Shown here in pieces: positions 23,521 to 33,538 of a DNA stretch of 33,952 nt. The notes under the pieces are model-generated. The model had not been told where the DNA came from, ran no database searches, and saw only the letters and a program-made list of their open reading frames with translations. The position numbers and the translations under genes are program-made. Position 1 is the stretch's first letter, and every line of letters starts with the position of its first letter. Origin of the DNA: Flavobacteriales bacterium (GTDB lineage Bacteria; Bacteroidota; Bacteroidia; Flavobacteriales; TMED113); the NCBI GenBank assembly GCA_002707245.1, contig PAMG01000014.1:1-33952 (forward strand). The letters run 5' to 3'.

Positions 23521-24990
23521 ATGGAAAAGCATATGTTTTGGGTTTTTGTGTTATTTGCCAGCTGCGCAAATATTGTCCCACCAGATGGTGGGCCAAAAGA
23601 TATCACTCCACCAATTGTAATTAATTCAACTCCAGAAAATCCAAGTATTTATTTTAAAAACAACGTAATTACATTGGTATTTAATGAATATATTCAAGTC
23701 AAAAATATAAAAGACATAAGAATATCACCACAGTGCAATCCTCCACCCGAAATAATTTTAAAGGGTAAAAGACTAGAAATTAAATTAAACTGTTCACTAG
23801 AGAAAAATACAACATATACTATTAATTTTGGAAAATCTATTGAAGACCTTAATGAGGGTAATGTTTTAACCAACTTTAAATATGTTTTCTCTAGAGGGAG
23901 CTCTTTGGACTCTTTATTTATACATGGAACCGTTAAGGATCTTTACTTTAATGAAAATTTAGAAGGCGTCTTGGTTGGATTATCTAATACTATGGACTCA
24001 CTAATACCTTATTATTATACCTACTCTAATAGGGATGGCAGTTTTAGTTTAAATAATATTAAAGACGATAAATATCTACTCTTTTCTTTTTTAGATGATA
24101 ATAATAATTTTCAGTATGATTTAGGTGAATTGGTGTCCACACCTGACACAGTTCAAAATTTAAACATAACTAAAAGTCTAGGATTATTTTATGAAAAGCC
24201 TGCGAATCCAATTATAGATGTTAAAAATATTAATAAAAACACTATTCTTTTTGAACATAATATATTGAAAGACTCAATAATTATTTTAAATACACCCGGA
24301 TTCTGGAAAATCAATCTAAAATCTTCTGTTTTCTGGTTTAATAAAAGTCCTAATTTTATTAAATATCGCTATCTAAATATCACAGATTCTATAGCTGTTT
24401 CGAGTCCGGATTCAGCTGAAAGAATATCATTAAAGGTAATCTCTGAATTGCATCAAATAAATGCAGAAAGGATGATTAATATTGAAACAAACATGCCAAT
24501 CAAAAATTTAATTCCAGAGAATTTTACATGGGAAATAAGTCCTGAAGCTATAAAACCAAAAATAATTAATCCATTTATTATTCAGATTCCTATTGGACCC
24601 GATTTCAATAAAAGTCAAAAATTAATTATATCGGAAGAAGCACTTGTTTCTCAAAATAATCAAACAAATGACTCAACAACTTTCTATATTGAGTCTAATT
24701 ACGAAAAATATGGTTCCCTAAAAATAAAATCTGAAATTGCTGATACAAATTTGGTATTAGAATTATTTGATAATAATAATATTATCAGAAAAAGCAGCCT
24801 AAAAGACTCTATTTTAATCAATTGGATTCCTCCGGGAAATTATAATTTACGTCTATTTAGCGACTATAATAATAATATGCACTGGGACTCCGGCAGTCTA
24901 GTAAATAGTCAAGCATGCGAAAAAATTATTATATATCCTCAAACTATAAAAATAAAATCTAATTGGGAGGTTGATATTATCTTAGACTAG
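23521..24990 (+). CDS. Ig-like domain-containing lipoprotein
   Basis: A 489-residue outer-envelope lipoprotein. MEKHMFWVFVLFASC gives a short signal peptide with a lipobox FASC (Cys15). The following NIVPPDGGPKDITPPIVI and NPSIYFKNNVITLVFNEYI are typical of the Bacteroidota family with an N-terminal bacterial Ig-like (Big_5) domain; the conserved E-Y-I and the GKRLEIKLN-type strand are visible. The rest is beta-rich with repeated D/N loops (DDNNNFQYDLGELVS and DYNNNMHWDSGSLV), suggesting two related sandwich repeats. Function unknown. It is probably co-transcribed with rnr, and a clear terminator follows. Confidence 0.82.
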   Translation: MEKHMFWVFVLFASCANIVPPDGGPKDITPPIVINSTPENPSIYFKNNVITLVFNEYIQVKNIKDIRISPQCNPPPEIILKGKRLEIKLNCSLEKNTTYTINFGKSIEDLNEGNVLTNFKYVFSRGSSLDSLFIHGTVKDLYFNENLEGVLVGLSNTMDSLIPYYYTYSNRDGSFSLNNIKDDKYLLFSFLDDNNNFQYDLGELVSTPDTVQNLNITKSLGLFYEKPANPIIDVKNINKNTILFEHNILKDSIIILNTPGFWKINLKSSVFWFNKSPNFIKYRYLNITDSIAVSSPDSAERISLKVISELHQINAERMINIETNMPIKNLIPENFTWEISPEAIKPKIINPFIIQIPIGPDFNKSQKLIISEEALVSQNNQTNDSTTFYIESNYEKYGSLKIKSEIADTNLVLELFDNNNIIRKSSLKDSILINWIPPGNYNLRLFSDYNNNMHWDSGSLVNSQACEKIIIYPQTIKIKSNWEVDIILD

Positions 24991-24993
24991 TCC

Positions 24994-25023
24994 AAACACA
25001 TATAGAAACCCATATGTGTTTTT
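24994..25023 (+). terminator. Rho-independent terminator after the Ig-like lipoprotein gene
   Basis: AAACACATAT (24994-25003) and ATATGTGTTT (25012-25021) form a perfect 10-base stem with an 8-base loop, followed by a short T-run (25019-25023). The 5' A-run could let it act weakly in the other direction. Confidence 0.75.
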
Positions 25024-25081
25024 AGCCTATTTGTTTATCGAAGTTTTTTTAAATTTCTGCAAATATGTTGTTTTATAGTTT

Positions 25082-25109
25082 TTTGTGATTTAAATTAGTC
25101 TTGAATTTG
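25082..25109 (+). promoter_or_regulatory. Possible promoter of sdhCAB
   Basis: TTTG at 25082-25085 (-33) and TGAATTTG at 25102-25109 (one mismatch to TAnnTTTG) are 16 bases apart, 20 bases before the sdhC ATG. It lies after the terminator of the previous unit, where a promoter is expected. The spacer is on the short side. Confidence 0.3.
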
Positions 25110-25129
25110 CTCTAACGTGTAATAATATA

Positions 25130-25780
25130 ATGCAATCTTCAATAGTTAAAAAGGTTTTAATGGCTCTTTCGGGCATTTTTTTAATGTTTTTTTTATTGCA
25201 ACATCTTACCATCAACCTGACGTCACTAATTCCAGATGATGGAAAAACATTTAATGCGATATCTCACTTTATGGGATACAATCCAATTGTACAATTTATA
25301 TTACAGCCTATTTTAATATTTGGTGTATGTTTTCATTTTATAATGGGTTTTATATTAGAATATCAAAACCGAAAAGCACGAAATAAAAAATATATTTATC
25401 ACAAAACCAATAGCTCTTGGATTTCTAAAAATATGATAATAACTGGACTCGTGATCCTAGCCTTCTTGGCTTTACATTTTTATGACTTTTGGATTCCTGA
25501 AATGGAATATAAATACATCAACTATGAGGTTTCAGATCCAACAAAATATTTTCACGAATTAAAAGAAAAATTTTATGGCGCAACATACCGAACAGCTATA
25601 TATTGCATTTCCTTTATATTGTTAGGCATGCACTTAAACCATGGACTATCTTCTTCTTTTCAATCTATTGGTGTAACAAAATCAAGAGATAAGTTGTTAA
25701 GAGCAGTAGCATATATATATTCTTTTGGAATATCGCTTGGATTTATAGCAATTGCTATTTTTCACTATTTCACACATTAA
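25130..25780 (+). CDS. sdhC: Succinate dehydrogenase cytochrome b subunit
   Basis: A 216-residue membrane anchor of complex II with five predicted membrane segments (roughly residues 10-30, 52-75, 96-118, 150-170, 188-212), the b558 single-subunit type used by Bacteroidota rather than separate SdhC and SdhD. Candidate heme-ligand histidines are His25 (LLQHLTINL), [19 protein letters not shown] and the conserved [14 protein letters not shown]. It carries electrons from the flavin/Fe-S subunits to the quinone. sdhA starts 17 bases later. Confidence 0.93.
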   Translation: MQSSIVKKVLMALSGIFLMFFLLQHLTINLTSLIPDDGKTFNAISHFMGYNPIVQFILQPILIFGVCFHFIMGFILEYQNRKARNKKYIYHKTNSSWISKNMIITGLVILAFLALHFYDFWIPEMEYKYINYEVSDPTKYFHELKEKFYGATYRTAIYCISFILLGMHLNHGLSSSFQSIGVTKSRDKLLRAVAYIYSFGISLGFIAIAIFHYFTH

Positions 25781-25797
25781 TTTATTTAGGCCAGACA

Positions 25798-27819
25798 ATG
25801 AAACCAAATGACAAAAAATTTCCGATACCAAGCAAAGTTCCAGATGGAGACATCCAAAATAAATGGAAAAAACACAAAGGAACAATAAAACTTGTAAGCC
25901 CCGCAAACAAGCGAAACATAGATATAATTGTTGTTGGAACAGGGCTCGCAGGAGCATCAGCTTCTGCAACACTTGCAGAGCTTGGCTATAATGTAAAAGC
26001 GTTTTGCTTTCAAGACTCGCCCAGAAGAGCTCATTCTATTGCTGCTCAAGGGGGAATTAATGCTGCCAAAAACTACCAAGGTGACGGGGACTCAAACTAT
26101 AGGCTTTTTTATGATACAATTAAAGGCGGTGACTACAGATCTAGGGAAGCTAATGTATATAGGCTTGCCGAGGTTTCTGCAAATATTATTGACCAGTGTG
26201 TTGCGCAAGGCGTACCCTTTGCAAGAGATTATGGGGGGCTACTCGACAATAGGTCTTTTGGAGGTGTTTTAGTCTCTAGAACATTTTACGCAAAAGGACA
26301 AACAGGACAACAATTATTGCTAGGAGCATACTCTGCATTAAACAGGCAAATCAATAGGGGAAAAGTGAAAATGTACTCAAGGCACGAAATGATGGAATTA
26401 GTTGTTGTGGAGAACAAGGCACGTGGAATAATAACTAGAAATTTGGTAAATGGAGAGATAGAGAGACATGGTGCTCATGCTGTTGTAATTGCCAGCGGAG
26501 GTTATGGTAATGTTTTTTACCTGTCTACCAACGCAATGGGTAGTAACGTTACGGCAAATTGGAAAATTTATAAAAAGGGTGCTTTTTTTGCCAATCCCTG
26601 TTTCACACAAATACACCCCACCTGTATACCTGTGTCTGGGGAGCATCAATCTAAGCTTACGCTAATGTCTGAATCTCTCCGAAATGATGGAAGAATTTGG
26701 GTTCCAAAACACAAAAAAGATGTAGAAAAAATCAGAAAAAAAGAACTGAAACCAACTGAAATAGCTGAGCAAGACAGAGATTATTATTTGGAAAGAAGAT
26801 ACCCTGCCTTTGGCAACTTAGTCCCGAGAGATGTTGCATCAAGAGCTGCTAAAGAAAGGTGTGATGCCGGATATGGAGTAAATCAAACTGGGCAAGCAGT
26901 ATATCTTGATTTTACATCCGCCATTTATAGGTATGGTAAAGAAAAGGCTATTTCTACTGGTCAAGACACAAAAAACAATGAATTAATCAAAAAATTAGGC
27001 AAAGAGGTTATTCGAGCTAAATATGGCAATCTTTTTCAGATGTATGAAAAGATCGTAGACGAAAACCCATATGAAACACCGATGCAAATATTTCCCGCAG
27101 TACATTACACTATGGGGGGGGTCTGGGTAGACTATAATCTAATGACCGCTATTCCTGGTTGCTTTGCCGTTGGAGAGGCTAATTTTTCTGACCACGGCGC
27201 TAACAGGCTAGGGGCGTCAGCTCTTATGCAGGGACTAGCAGATGGCTATTTTGTTTTACCTTATACAATTGGTGATTACCTGGCGGATGACATTAAAACC
27301 GGCCAAATAGACACAAACACAAAAGATTTTGAGGAGGCAGAAAATAAAGTCCGGGAATTCATATCAAATATTTTGTCTAATGATTCTGGGAATTCTGTAG
27401 ACTACTACCACAAAAAGTTAGGGAAAATAATGTGGAATAAATGTGGGATGTCAAGAAATGAAAAGGATTTAAAAAGAGCTATTGAGGAAATTAAAAACTT
27501 AAGAAAAGATTTTTATAAAAATGTTTTTGTTCCTGGTAAACCAAATAATTACAATGAGGAATTGGCTAAAGCTGGTCGTGTAGCTGATTTTTTAGAACTA
27601 GGAGAACTTTTTGCAATAGATGCACTAGAAAGACAGGAGTCCTGCGGCGGGCACTTTAGAGAAGAGCATCAAACACCTGAGGGGGAAGCTCTTAGAAATG
27701 ATAATGAATATACTTTTGTGTCTTGCTGGGAGTTTCAAGGAAAAGATAAAAAACCGCTATTACACAAAGAAGAATTAATATTTGATTCTATTGAATTAAA
27801 ATCTAGAAGCTATAAATAA
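25798..27819 (+). CDS. sdhA: Succinate dehydrogenase flavoprotein subunit
   Basis: A 673-residue FAD-containing catalytic subunit, oxidising succinate to fumarate. The dinucleotide motif GTGLAG is at residues 47-52; His79 in [11 protein letters not shown] is the covalent FAD site. [15 protein letters not shown], the substrate Arg in ESLRNDGRI and [14 protein letters not shown] are present. Its length and the long C-terminal region match the Bacillus/Bacteroidota type. It follows sdhC and is separated from sdhB by 1 base, giving the order CAB. Confidence 0.97.
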   Translation: MKPNDKKFPIPSKVPDGDIQNKWKKHKGTIKLVSPANKRNIDIIVVGTGLAGASASATLAELGYNVKAFCFQDSPRRAHSIAAQGGINAAKNYQGDGDSNYRLFYDTIKGGDYRSREANVYRLAEVSANIIDQCVAQGVPFARDYGGLLDNRSFGGVLVSRTFYAKGQTGQQLLLGAYSALNRQINRGKVKMYSRHEMMELVVVENKARGIITRNLVNGEIERHGAHAVVIASGGYGNVFYLSTNAMGSNVTANWKIYKKGAFFANPCFTQIHPTCIPVSGEHQSKLTLMSESLRNDGRIWVPKHKKDVEKIRKKELKPTEIAEQDRDYYLERRYPAFGNLVPRDVASRAAKERCDAGYGVNQTGQAVYLDFTSAIYRYGKEKAISTGQDTKNNELIKKLGKEVIRAKYGNLFQMYEKIVDENPYETPMQIFPAVHYTMGGVWVDYNLMTAIPGCFAVGEANFSDHGANRLGASALMQGLADGYFVLPYTIGDYLADDIKTGQIDTNTKDFEEAENKVREFISNILSNDSGNSVDYYHKKLGKIMWNKCGMSRNEKDLKRAIEEIKNLRKDFYKNVFVPGKPNNYNEELAKAGRVADFLELGELFAIDALERQESCGGHFREEHQTPEGEALRNDNEYTFVSCWEFQGKDKKPLLHKEELIFDSIELKSRSYK

Positions 27820-27820
27820 C

Positions 27821-28564
27821 ATGGATTTATTACTTAAAATTTGGAGACAAAAAAATAAGACTGAAAAAGGTGGTGTCCAAAACTACCGCATTAAAAACAT
27901 AGAGCCCGACATGTCATTTCTTGAAATGTTAGATGTGTTAAATCAACAGCTCATAAATGAGGGAGATGACCCTATTGCTTTTGACCATGATTGTCGAGAG
28001 GGAATTTGCGGGTCCTGCTCACTAGTTATTAATGGAGCTCCTCACGGACCCGACAAGGGAACAACAACATGTCAACTACATATGAGAAAATTTAAATCCG
28101 GGGATACAATTTATATTGAGCCATTCAGAAGTTCATCTTTTCCGGTTATTAAAGATCTGGTTGTCGACCGAAGCGCATTTGATAGAATTCAGCAAGCAGG
28201 AGGCTACGTTTCGATAAATACTTCCGGAAACACGGTTGATGCAAATGCTACACCTATACCAAAGCCTGATGCTGATGAAGCATTCAAATCAGCAGCCTGT
28301 ATTGGTTGTGGCGCATGTGTTGCTGCGTGCAAAAACTCTTCTGCAATGCTATTTGTTGGGGCAAAAGTTTCGCAATATGCTCATCTTCCACAAGGAAAAG
28401 TAGAAAGGAACGAGCGCGTTATTAATATGGTAGACCAAATGGATAAAGAGGGCTTTGGAAGTTGCACCAACACAGGTGCATGTGAAGCACACTGTCCAAA
28501 AGATATTTCCTTAGATAATATTGTGAGGCTGAATCAAGAATATTTAAAGTCAAAAATACTATAA
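27821..28564 (+). CDS. sdhB: Succinate dehydrogenase iron-sulfur subunit
   Basis: A 247-residue subunit holding three clusters. [2Fe-2S] ligands are Cys58, 63, 66 and 84 ([10 protein letters not shown]); [4Fe-4S] ligands lie in [11 protein letters not shown] (160, 163, 166) with a partner Cys in the last motif; the [3Fe-4S] group uses Cys170, Cys215 and Cys221 or 225 ([12 protein letters not shown]). It passes electrons from SdhA to SdhC. The clusters would be built by the Suf genes further right. Its stop overlaps the next ATG by 1 base. Confidence 0.96.
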   Translation: MDLLLKIWRQKNKTEKGGVQNYRIKNIEPDMSFLEMLDVLNQQLINEGDDPIAFDHDCREGICGSCSLVINGAPHGPDKGTTTCQLHMRKFKSGDTIYIEPFRSSSFPVIKDLVVDRSAFDRIQQAGGYVSINTSGNTVDANATPIPKPDADEAFKSAACIGCGACVAACKNSSAMLFVGAKVSQYAHLPQGKVERNERVINMVDQMDKEGFGSCTNTGACEAHCPKDISLDNIVRLNQEYLKSKIL

Positions 28565-29844
28565 TGAGATACGACCCTATTGAACCACAATTGTTTGCAA
28601 AAAACCGAAACAATTTTTTGTGTAAAATGGAAAATAATTCCATTGCTATATTTCACTCTAATGATTTAATGCCTAAAAATGCTGATCAAGTAATGAAGTT
28701 TAAGCAAAATTCAGATCTTTTTTATTTGTCTGGAATCGACCAAGAAGAAACAGTTTTAGTAATTGTAAAAAAAGTCGACAAGTATGAAGAGCTGTTGTTT
28801 CTTCGAGAAACCAATGAAACTATAAAAATATGGGAAGGTGAAAAATTAACAAAAGAAAATGCAACAAACGTCTCCGGAGTAAAAAGGGTTATTTGGAATA
28901 AGGAGTTTAAAAATTCAATATCTAAATTAGTAGATACAGCATCAACTATTTATTTAAATAGCAATGAACATCCTCGAGCTAATATAGTTGTTGAAAGTCG
29001 TGATGCTAGATTTAAAAAATGGATACAGCATCTGTTCCCTAACAAAAAATATAAAAAGTGTGCAAACATTTTATATGACATGCGATCAGTAAAACAAAAG
29101 ACTGAAATACAATTAATTCAAAAAGCTTGCGACATAACATCACTTGGTGTAAAACGTGTTTTAAAATATTTGAAACCAGGCGTTTATGAGTATGAAATAG
29201 AGGCTGAAATAATACATGAGTTTTTAAAAAACCGATCATCTGGCTTTGCCTATGACCCCATTATTGCTTCAGGTTCAAATGCATGTATATTGCATTACGG
29301 GGCAAATAATAGCCTCTGTAAAGATGGGGATGTTATTTTAATGGATTTTGGTGCAGAATATGCAAATTATGCCTCTGATTTAACTAGATGCTTCCCTGTT
29401 GGTGGGAAATTTACAAAACGTCAAAAATCTGTTTACAATAGTGTACTTCGAGTCATGAGGGAGTCTATCCAACTTCTTAAACCTGGAGTTTTTTTAACAG
29501 AATATGAAAAAAATGTTGGAAAAATTATGGAAAAAGAATTGGTAGAACTGGGGCTTTTATCAAAAAAAGAAATAAAAAACGCGAAATCTAGTCCAGCTTA
29601 TAAAAAATACTACATGCATGGCACCTCTCATCATCTTGGTTTAGATGTCCACGATGTTTCTAACGCCGAAAAGCCACTTGAATCAGGAATGGTTCTAACC
29701 TGTGAGCCCGGGATTTATATTCCAGAAGAGAATCTAGGAATAAGGCTTGAAAATGACATTTTAATTGATGAAAACGGAAATATTGACTTAATGGAAAAAA
29801 TTCCAATAGAAGCAGAGGAGTTGGAGGACCTTTTAAATATATAA
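28564..29844 (+). CDS. pepP: Xaa-Pro aminopeptidase (M24B family)
   Basis: A 426-residue metallopeptidase that removes N-terminal residues before proline. The N-terminal creatinase-like domain begins RYDPIEPQLFAKNRNNF and continues with the QNSDLFYLSGID segment. The dimetal ligands are Asp261 and Asp272 (LMDFGAEYANYASDLTR), His356 (MHGTSHHLGLDVHD), Glu381 (LTCEPGIYI) and Glu396 (LGIRLEND), the full set. No signal peptide. It shares one base with the end of sdhB, so it is translationally coupled to complex II without a known functional link. Confidence 0.93.
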   Translation: MRYDPIEPQLFAKNRNNFLCKMENNSIAIFHSNDLMPKNADQVMKFKQNSDLFYLSGIDQEETVLVIVKKVDKYEELLFLRETNETIKIWEGEKLTKENATNVSGVKRVIWNKEFKNSISKLVDTASTIYLNSNEHPRANIVVESRDARFKKWIQHLFPNKKYKKCANILYDMRSVKQKTEIQLIQKACDITSLGVKRVLKYLKPGVYEYEIEAEIIHEFLKNRSSGFAYDPIIASGSNACILHYGANNSLCKDGDVILMDFGAEYANYASDLTRCFPVGGKFTKRQKSVYNSVLRVMRESIQLLKPGVFLTEYEKNVGKIMEKELVELGLLSKKEIKNAKSSPAYKKYYMHGTSHHLGLDVHDVSNAEKPLESGMVLTCEPGIYIPEENLGIRLENDILIDENGNIDLMEKIPIEAEELEDLLNI

Positions 29845-29858
29845 TTTTTTATATGTGT

Positions 29859-30908
29859 CTATTCCTGTTGTTTTAAGAAGGAGTCCCAACCCTCTTTTGT
29901 TAAATTAATTGACTCACCACTTTCTTTAATTAACTCAACAACATTCTTTTGGGCTGTAACGTGGCCTATTATATGAATATCGCTCACGCCTACTACTTTT
30001 TTGTGATATTTTATAGGCAACGTAAATAATAATTCATAATCCTCTCCGCCATGAAGTGCACACAGTAAAGGGTCTACACTCAGCTCTTTTGCGGTTTTAT
30101 GTGTATGCTCCGAAATAGGTATTCTCTCTTCAAAAATTTTAATGCCAACCTCTGAAGAGGTTGCTAAATGTATGGCTTCTGAACCCAAACCATCTGAAAT
30201 ATCAATCATTGAAGATGGAATAATATTATTTTCTTTTAGCCAAGTAATAATATCGACCCTCGGCTCAGGCTTTAACTGTCTTTCCAAAATATACGCATAT
30301 TCATCTAATGGAGGTTGTGATTGATTATTTTTTTCAAAAATCATTTTTTCCCTTTCTAATATCTGCAGTCCTAAATAAGCAGCGCCAAGATTCCCTGTCG
30401 TTATTAATAAATCTGTAGGATTAGCAGCAGACCGACAAACAACTCTTTTCTTGTCTCCAGTCCCCAAAATAGTTACGTTGATGATAAGTTCGTTAGGACT
30501 TGCCGTAGTATCTCCGCCTATTAAATCAAGATTATAATTTTTACATGCTAAATGAATTCCATCATATAAACTTGTAATGAGTTCCACACTATATTTGTTT
30601 GGAATAGCAAGCGAAATTAAAATGTGTGTTGCCTGTCCATTCATTGCACATATATCAGAAATACTTGAGACAACTGCCTTATAGCCCACATGCTTCAGTG
30701 GAGAATATGCACAGTCAAAGTGCACCCCCTCAACCAGCATATCTGTACTTATAAGTTGCTGACACTTTTTATCAAACTCTAAAATAGCTGCATCATCTCC
30801 AACCCCCATTTTAGTCGATTTATTATTTATCTTCGCAGGAGTTGTTATTTTATTAATTAACTCAAACTCCCCTATGCTTGAAATTGGTGTGAATTTAGTT
30901 TTATTCAT
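29859..30908 (-). CDS. thiL: Thiamine-monophosphate kinase
   Basis: A 349-residue enzyme of the PurM/ThiL superfamily that makes thiamine pyrophosphate from thiamine phosphate and ATP. The N-terminal SSIGEFELI and MGVGDDAAIL (nucleotide/Mg loop), STDMLVEGVHFD and AVVSSISDICAMNG are diagnostic, followed by LDLIGGDTT, DISDGLGSEAIHLA and LHGGEDYELLFTLP. Slightly long for the family. It is convergent with pepP (14 bases apart) and divergent from the sufA-like gene. No TPP riboswitch is visible upstream. Confidence 0.95.
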   Translation of the reverse strand: MNKTKFTPISSIGEFELINKITTPAKINNKSTKMGVGDDAAILEFDKKCQQLISTDMLVEGVHFDCAYSPLKHVGYKAVVSSISDICAMNGQATHILISLAIPNKYSVELITSLYDGIHLACKNYNLDLIGGDTTASPNELIINVTILGTGDKKRVVCRSAANPTDLLITTGNLGAAYLGLQILEREKMIFEKNNQSQPPLDEYAYILERQLKPEPRVDIITWLKENNIIPSSMIDISDGLGSEAIHLATSSEVGIKIFEERIPISEHTHKTAKELSVDPLLCALHGGEDYELLFTLPIKYHKKVVGVSDIHIIGHVTAQKNVVELIKESGESINLTKEGWDSFLKQQE

Positions 30909-30912
30909 GTCT

Positions 30913-30927
30913 TTTACATTATGTAAA
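30913..30927. promoter_or_regulatory. 15-base inverted repeat just upstream of thiL
   Basis: TTTACAT (30913-30919), T, ATGTAAA (30921-30927): perfect 7-base arms around one central base, 4 bases before the thiL start codon and 86 before the sufA-like start. The spacing looks like a transcription-factor site rather than a terminator. Confidence 0.4.
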
Positions 30928-30956
30928 TAATATGGATAAATATAGCCCTTATTTAA

Positions 30957-30985
30957 ATTGTTTATGATTAAAATTCCTACCTTTG
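30957..30985 (+). promoter_or_regulatory. Putative promoter of the suf operon
   Basis: TACCTTTG at 30978-30985 matches the -7 consensus TAnnTTTG exactly; ATTG at 30957-30960 is a one-mismatch -33 element 17 bases upstream. The first gene starts at 30999, so the leader would be under 10 bases. Confidence 0.4.
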
Positions 30986-30998
30986 TGAAAAAAAATTT

Positions 30999-31322
30999 AT
31001 GGTTATAATATCAGACTCAGCAAAAGAAAAATTACTCACATTAATGAAAGAGGCTGGTGATGACAATCAATATGTTCGGGTTGGAGTCACTTCTGGTGGT
31101 TGCTCCGGCCTTTCATATAATCTAGATTTTGATTCAAAAATATTGCCCAGTGATAAAAGGTTTGAACACAATGGGATTCAGCTGCTTGTAGATAATAAAA
31201 GTCATCTCTATTTAGTGGGAACCACATTAAATTATTCTGGAGGACTGAATGGTCGAGGATTTGTTTTTGAAAACCCTAATGCATCTCGAACATGTGGATG
31301 TGGAGAAAGTTTTGCTATATAA
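30999..31322 (+). CDS. sufA: A-type iron-sulfur carrier protein (SufA/IscA/HesB family)
   Basis: A 107-residue Fe-S carrier or scaffold that passes clusters to target proteins. The three ligand cysteines are Cys35 (SGGCSGLSY), Cys99 and Cys101 (RTCGCGESF), in the family arrangement. Length is typical. It is the first gene of the suf group, 10 bases before sufB, which favours SufA, though the family is hard to separate by sequence. Confidence 0.92.
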   Translation: MVIISDSAKEKLLTLMKEAGDDNQYVRVGVTSGGCSGLSYNLDFDSKILPSDKRFEHNGIQLLVDNKSHLYLVGTTLNYSGGLNGRGFVFENPNASRTCGCGESFAI

Positions 31323-31332
31323 TTTGATTTTT

Positions 31333-32781
31333 ATGTTAGAAAAAGACGAAAAAAAAATTATTAAAGAAGTTACGGAGGCCGAATATAAATATGGCTTTGT
31401 ATCTAATTTTGATACAGACACAATTAGCCCTGGACTAAATGAAGATATTATAAAAACTATTTCAAAAAAAAAGAAAGAGCCAGACTGGATGCTCAAAAAA
31501 AGACTAGAGGCATTTGAGGTCTTAAAAACATTAAAGCAGCCTGAATGGGCTAATGTAGAATATCCTGATATTGATTTGCAAAATATCATCTATTACTCTG
31601 CGCCTAAGAAAAAAGTGCAACTAAACAGCTTAGATGAGGCTGACCCTGAATTGCTCAAAACGTTTACACGACTTGGGATCTCCATCGAGGAACAAAAGCG
31701 CCTAGCTGGAGTCGCTGTAGATGTTGTTATTGATAGTGTCTCTGTGTCTACTTCATTTAAAGAAAAGCTATCTGAACTTGGCATTATTTTTTGCTCTATG
31801 TCAGAGGCAATAGAAAAGCACCCGGAGCTAATAAAAAAGTATTTGGGCTCTGTGGTTCCAGCAAAAGACAATTACTTTGCCGCACTTAACGCAGCTGTCT
31901 TTAGCGATGGTTCATTCTGCTTTATTCCCAAGGGAACCCATTGTCCAATGGAGCTTTCAACTTATTTCCGAATTAATGAGGCGGGCACTGGTCAGTTTGA
32001 AAGAACACTAATCGTTGCTGAAGAACAGAGTTATGTGAGCTACCTAGAGGGGTGTACTGCTCCTCAAAGGGATGAAAACCAATTACATGCTGCTGTTGTT
32101 GAACTAGTAGCTTTAGATTCAGCAGAAATCAAATACTCGACAGTTCAAAACTGGTATCCTGGCGACAAAAATGGAGTCGGCGGAGTATATAATTTTGTAA
32201 CAAAAAGAGGTGTTGCGCATAAAAACGCGAAAATCTCTTGGACTCAAGTAGAAACAGGCTCTGCTATTACCTGGAAGTATCCATCTTGTATTCTCAAGGG
32301 TGATGATTCTGTGGGAGAGTTTTTTTCAATTGCCGTAACAAAAAATCATCAACAAGCAGATACAGGGACAAAAATGATTCACATGGGAAAAAGAACAAAG
32401 AGCACAATTATTAGCAAGGGTATTTCTGCGGGAAAAAGTAATAGTAGCTACCGTGGTTTGGTGAAAATAAATCGTAATGCAGAAAATTCAAGAAATTTCT
32501 CACAATGTGACTCTTTATTAATGGGGGATAAATGTGGAGCACACACCTTCCCTTATATTAATGTCAACAACAAAAACTCAATCGTTGAACATGAGGCAAC
32601 TACGTCAAAAATAGGAGAAGATCAGTTATTTTATTGTAATCAACGTGGGATTGGTGAAAAAGAAGCTATTGCATTAATTGTTAATGGATACTGCAAAGAG
32701 GTTTTACAGCGACTACCCATGGAATTTGCTGTAGAAGCGAAAAATTTATTAGAAATAACACTTGAAGATAGTGTTGGTTAA
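31333..32781 (+). CDS. sufB: Fe-S cluster assembly protein SufB
   Basis: A 482-residue scaffold of the SufBCD complex. The ATG at 31333 ([21 protein letters not shown]) is preferred over an upstream in-frame ATG inside sufA at 31249, because this start gives the usual SufB opening. Conserved regions are visible: [72 protein letters not shown] and the C-terminal [19 protein letters not shown] with the Cys near the last [16 protein letters not shown]. These form the right-handed beta helix and cluster assembly site. sufC follows 12 bases later. Confidence 0.97.
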   Translation: MLEKDEKKIIKEVTEAEYKYGFVSNFDTDTISPGLNEDIIKTISKKKKEPDWMLKKRLEAFEVLKTLKQPEWANVEYPDIDLQNIIYYSAPKKKVQLNSLDEADPELLKTFTRLGISIEEQKRLAGVAVDVVIDSVSVSTSFKEKLSELGIIFCSMSEAIEKHPELIKKYLGSVVPAKDNYFAALNAAVFSDGSFCFIPKGTHCPMELSTYFRINEAGTGQFERTLIVAEEQSYVSYLEGCTAPQRDENQLHAAVVELVALDSAEIKYSTVQNWYPGDKNGVGGVYNFVTKRGVAHKNAKISWTQVETGSAITWKYPSCILKGDDSVGEFFSIAVTKNHQQADTGTKMIHMGKRTKSTIISKGISAGKSNSSYRGLVKINRNAENSRNFSQCDSLLMGDKCGAHTFPYINVNNKNSIVEHEATTSKIGEDQLFYCNQRGIGEKEAIALIVNGYCKEVLQRLPMEFAVEAKNLLEITLEDSVG

Positions 32782-32793
32782 ATCAAATTAATT

Positions 32794-33534
32794 ATGTTAA
32801 GAATACAAGATCTATTTTGCACAATAAACAACACCCCCGTATTAAAGGGGCTTAATCTTAATGTTAAGGCTGGTGAAGTTCATGCCATTATGGGCCCAAA
32901 CGGGTCTGGCAAAAGCACTCTAGCCTCTGTAATAGCAGGAGATGACAAGTATGATGTCACTAACGGTAATGTGGAGTTTTTAAATAAAAATATTATTGAT
33001 TTAGCGCCCGAATTACGAGCAGCAATGGGGGTGTTTTTATCTTTTCAATATCCTGTTGAAATTCCTGGTGTAAGTGTGAGCAATTTTATTAAAATTGCTG
33101 TTAATGAAAAAAGAAAACAAAATGGATTAGAACCAATGAGTTCCACAGATCTTTTGCAAGAAATGAAAAAAAACTTGGAGTTGTTGAAAATGGACTCGTC
33201 ATTTTTATCTAGATATCTTAATGATGGATTCTCTGGTGGAGAGAAAAAAAGAAATGAAATATTTCAAATGTCCATGCTTAAACCCAAACTTGCAATACTA
33301 GATGAAACTGACTCAGGACTTGACATCGATGCTTTAAAAATTGTTGCAAATGGTGTGAATTCTTTAAGATCATCTGAAAACGCTTTTGTTATTATAACAC
33401 ACTACCAAAGGTTATTAAACTATATAAAACCTGACTACGTGCATATATTAGCTGATGGAGCGATCGTAAAGTCTGCGGGGCCAGAGCTGGCACTGGAACT
33501 AGAAAAGAAAGGATACGAGGGAATTATTAAATAA
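32794..33534 (+). CDS. sufC: Fe-S cluster assembly ATPase SufC
   Basis: A 246-residue ABC-type ATPase that drives SufB-SufD rearrangement. Walker A is GPNGSGKS at residues 34-41, the ABC signature FSGGEKKR at 146-153, Walker B LAILDE at 166-171 with DETDSGLDIDAL after it, and the switch His in IITHYQRLL. No membrane domain, as expected for SufC. sufD starts 4 bases after its stop. Confidence 0.97.
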   Translation: MLRIQDLFCTINNTPVLKGLNLNVKAGEVHAIMGPNGSGKSTLASVIAGDDKYDVTNGNVEFLNKNIIDLAPELRAAMGVFLSFQYPVEIPGVSVSNFIKIAVNEKRKQNGLEPMSSTDLLQEMKKNLELLKMDSSFLSRYLNDGFSGGEKKRNEIFQMSMLKPKLAILDETDSGLDIDALKIVANGVNSLRSSENAFVIITHYQRLLNYIKPDYVHILADGAIVKSAGPELALELEKKGYEGIIK

Positions 33535-33538
33535 TATT

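Noticed and set aside
23580-23595. Inverted repeat CCCACC/GGTGGG early in the Ig-like lipoprotein gene
   Set aside because: It encodes the conserved VPPDGGPK segment, so it is explained by protein sequence.
30909-30998. TPP riboswitch in front of thiL
   Set aside because: The leader is too short and none of the conserved TPP riboswitch elements (such as CTGAGA) is present.
31249-31332. Upstream in-frame start for sufB
   Set aside because: It lies inside the sufA-like gene and adds residues not seen in SufB proteins.
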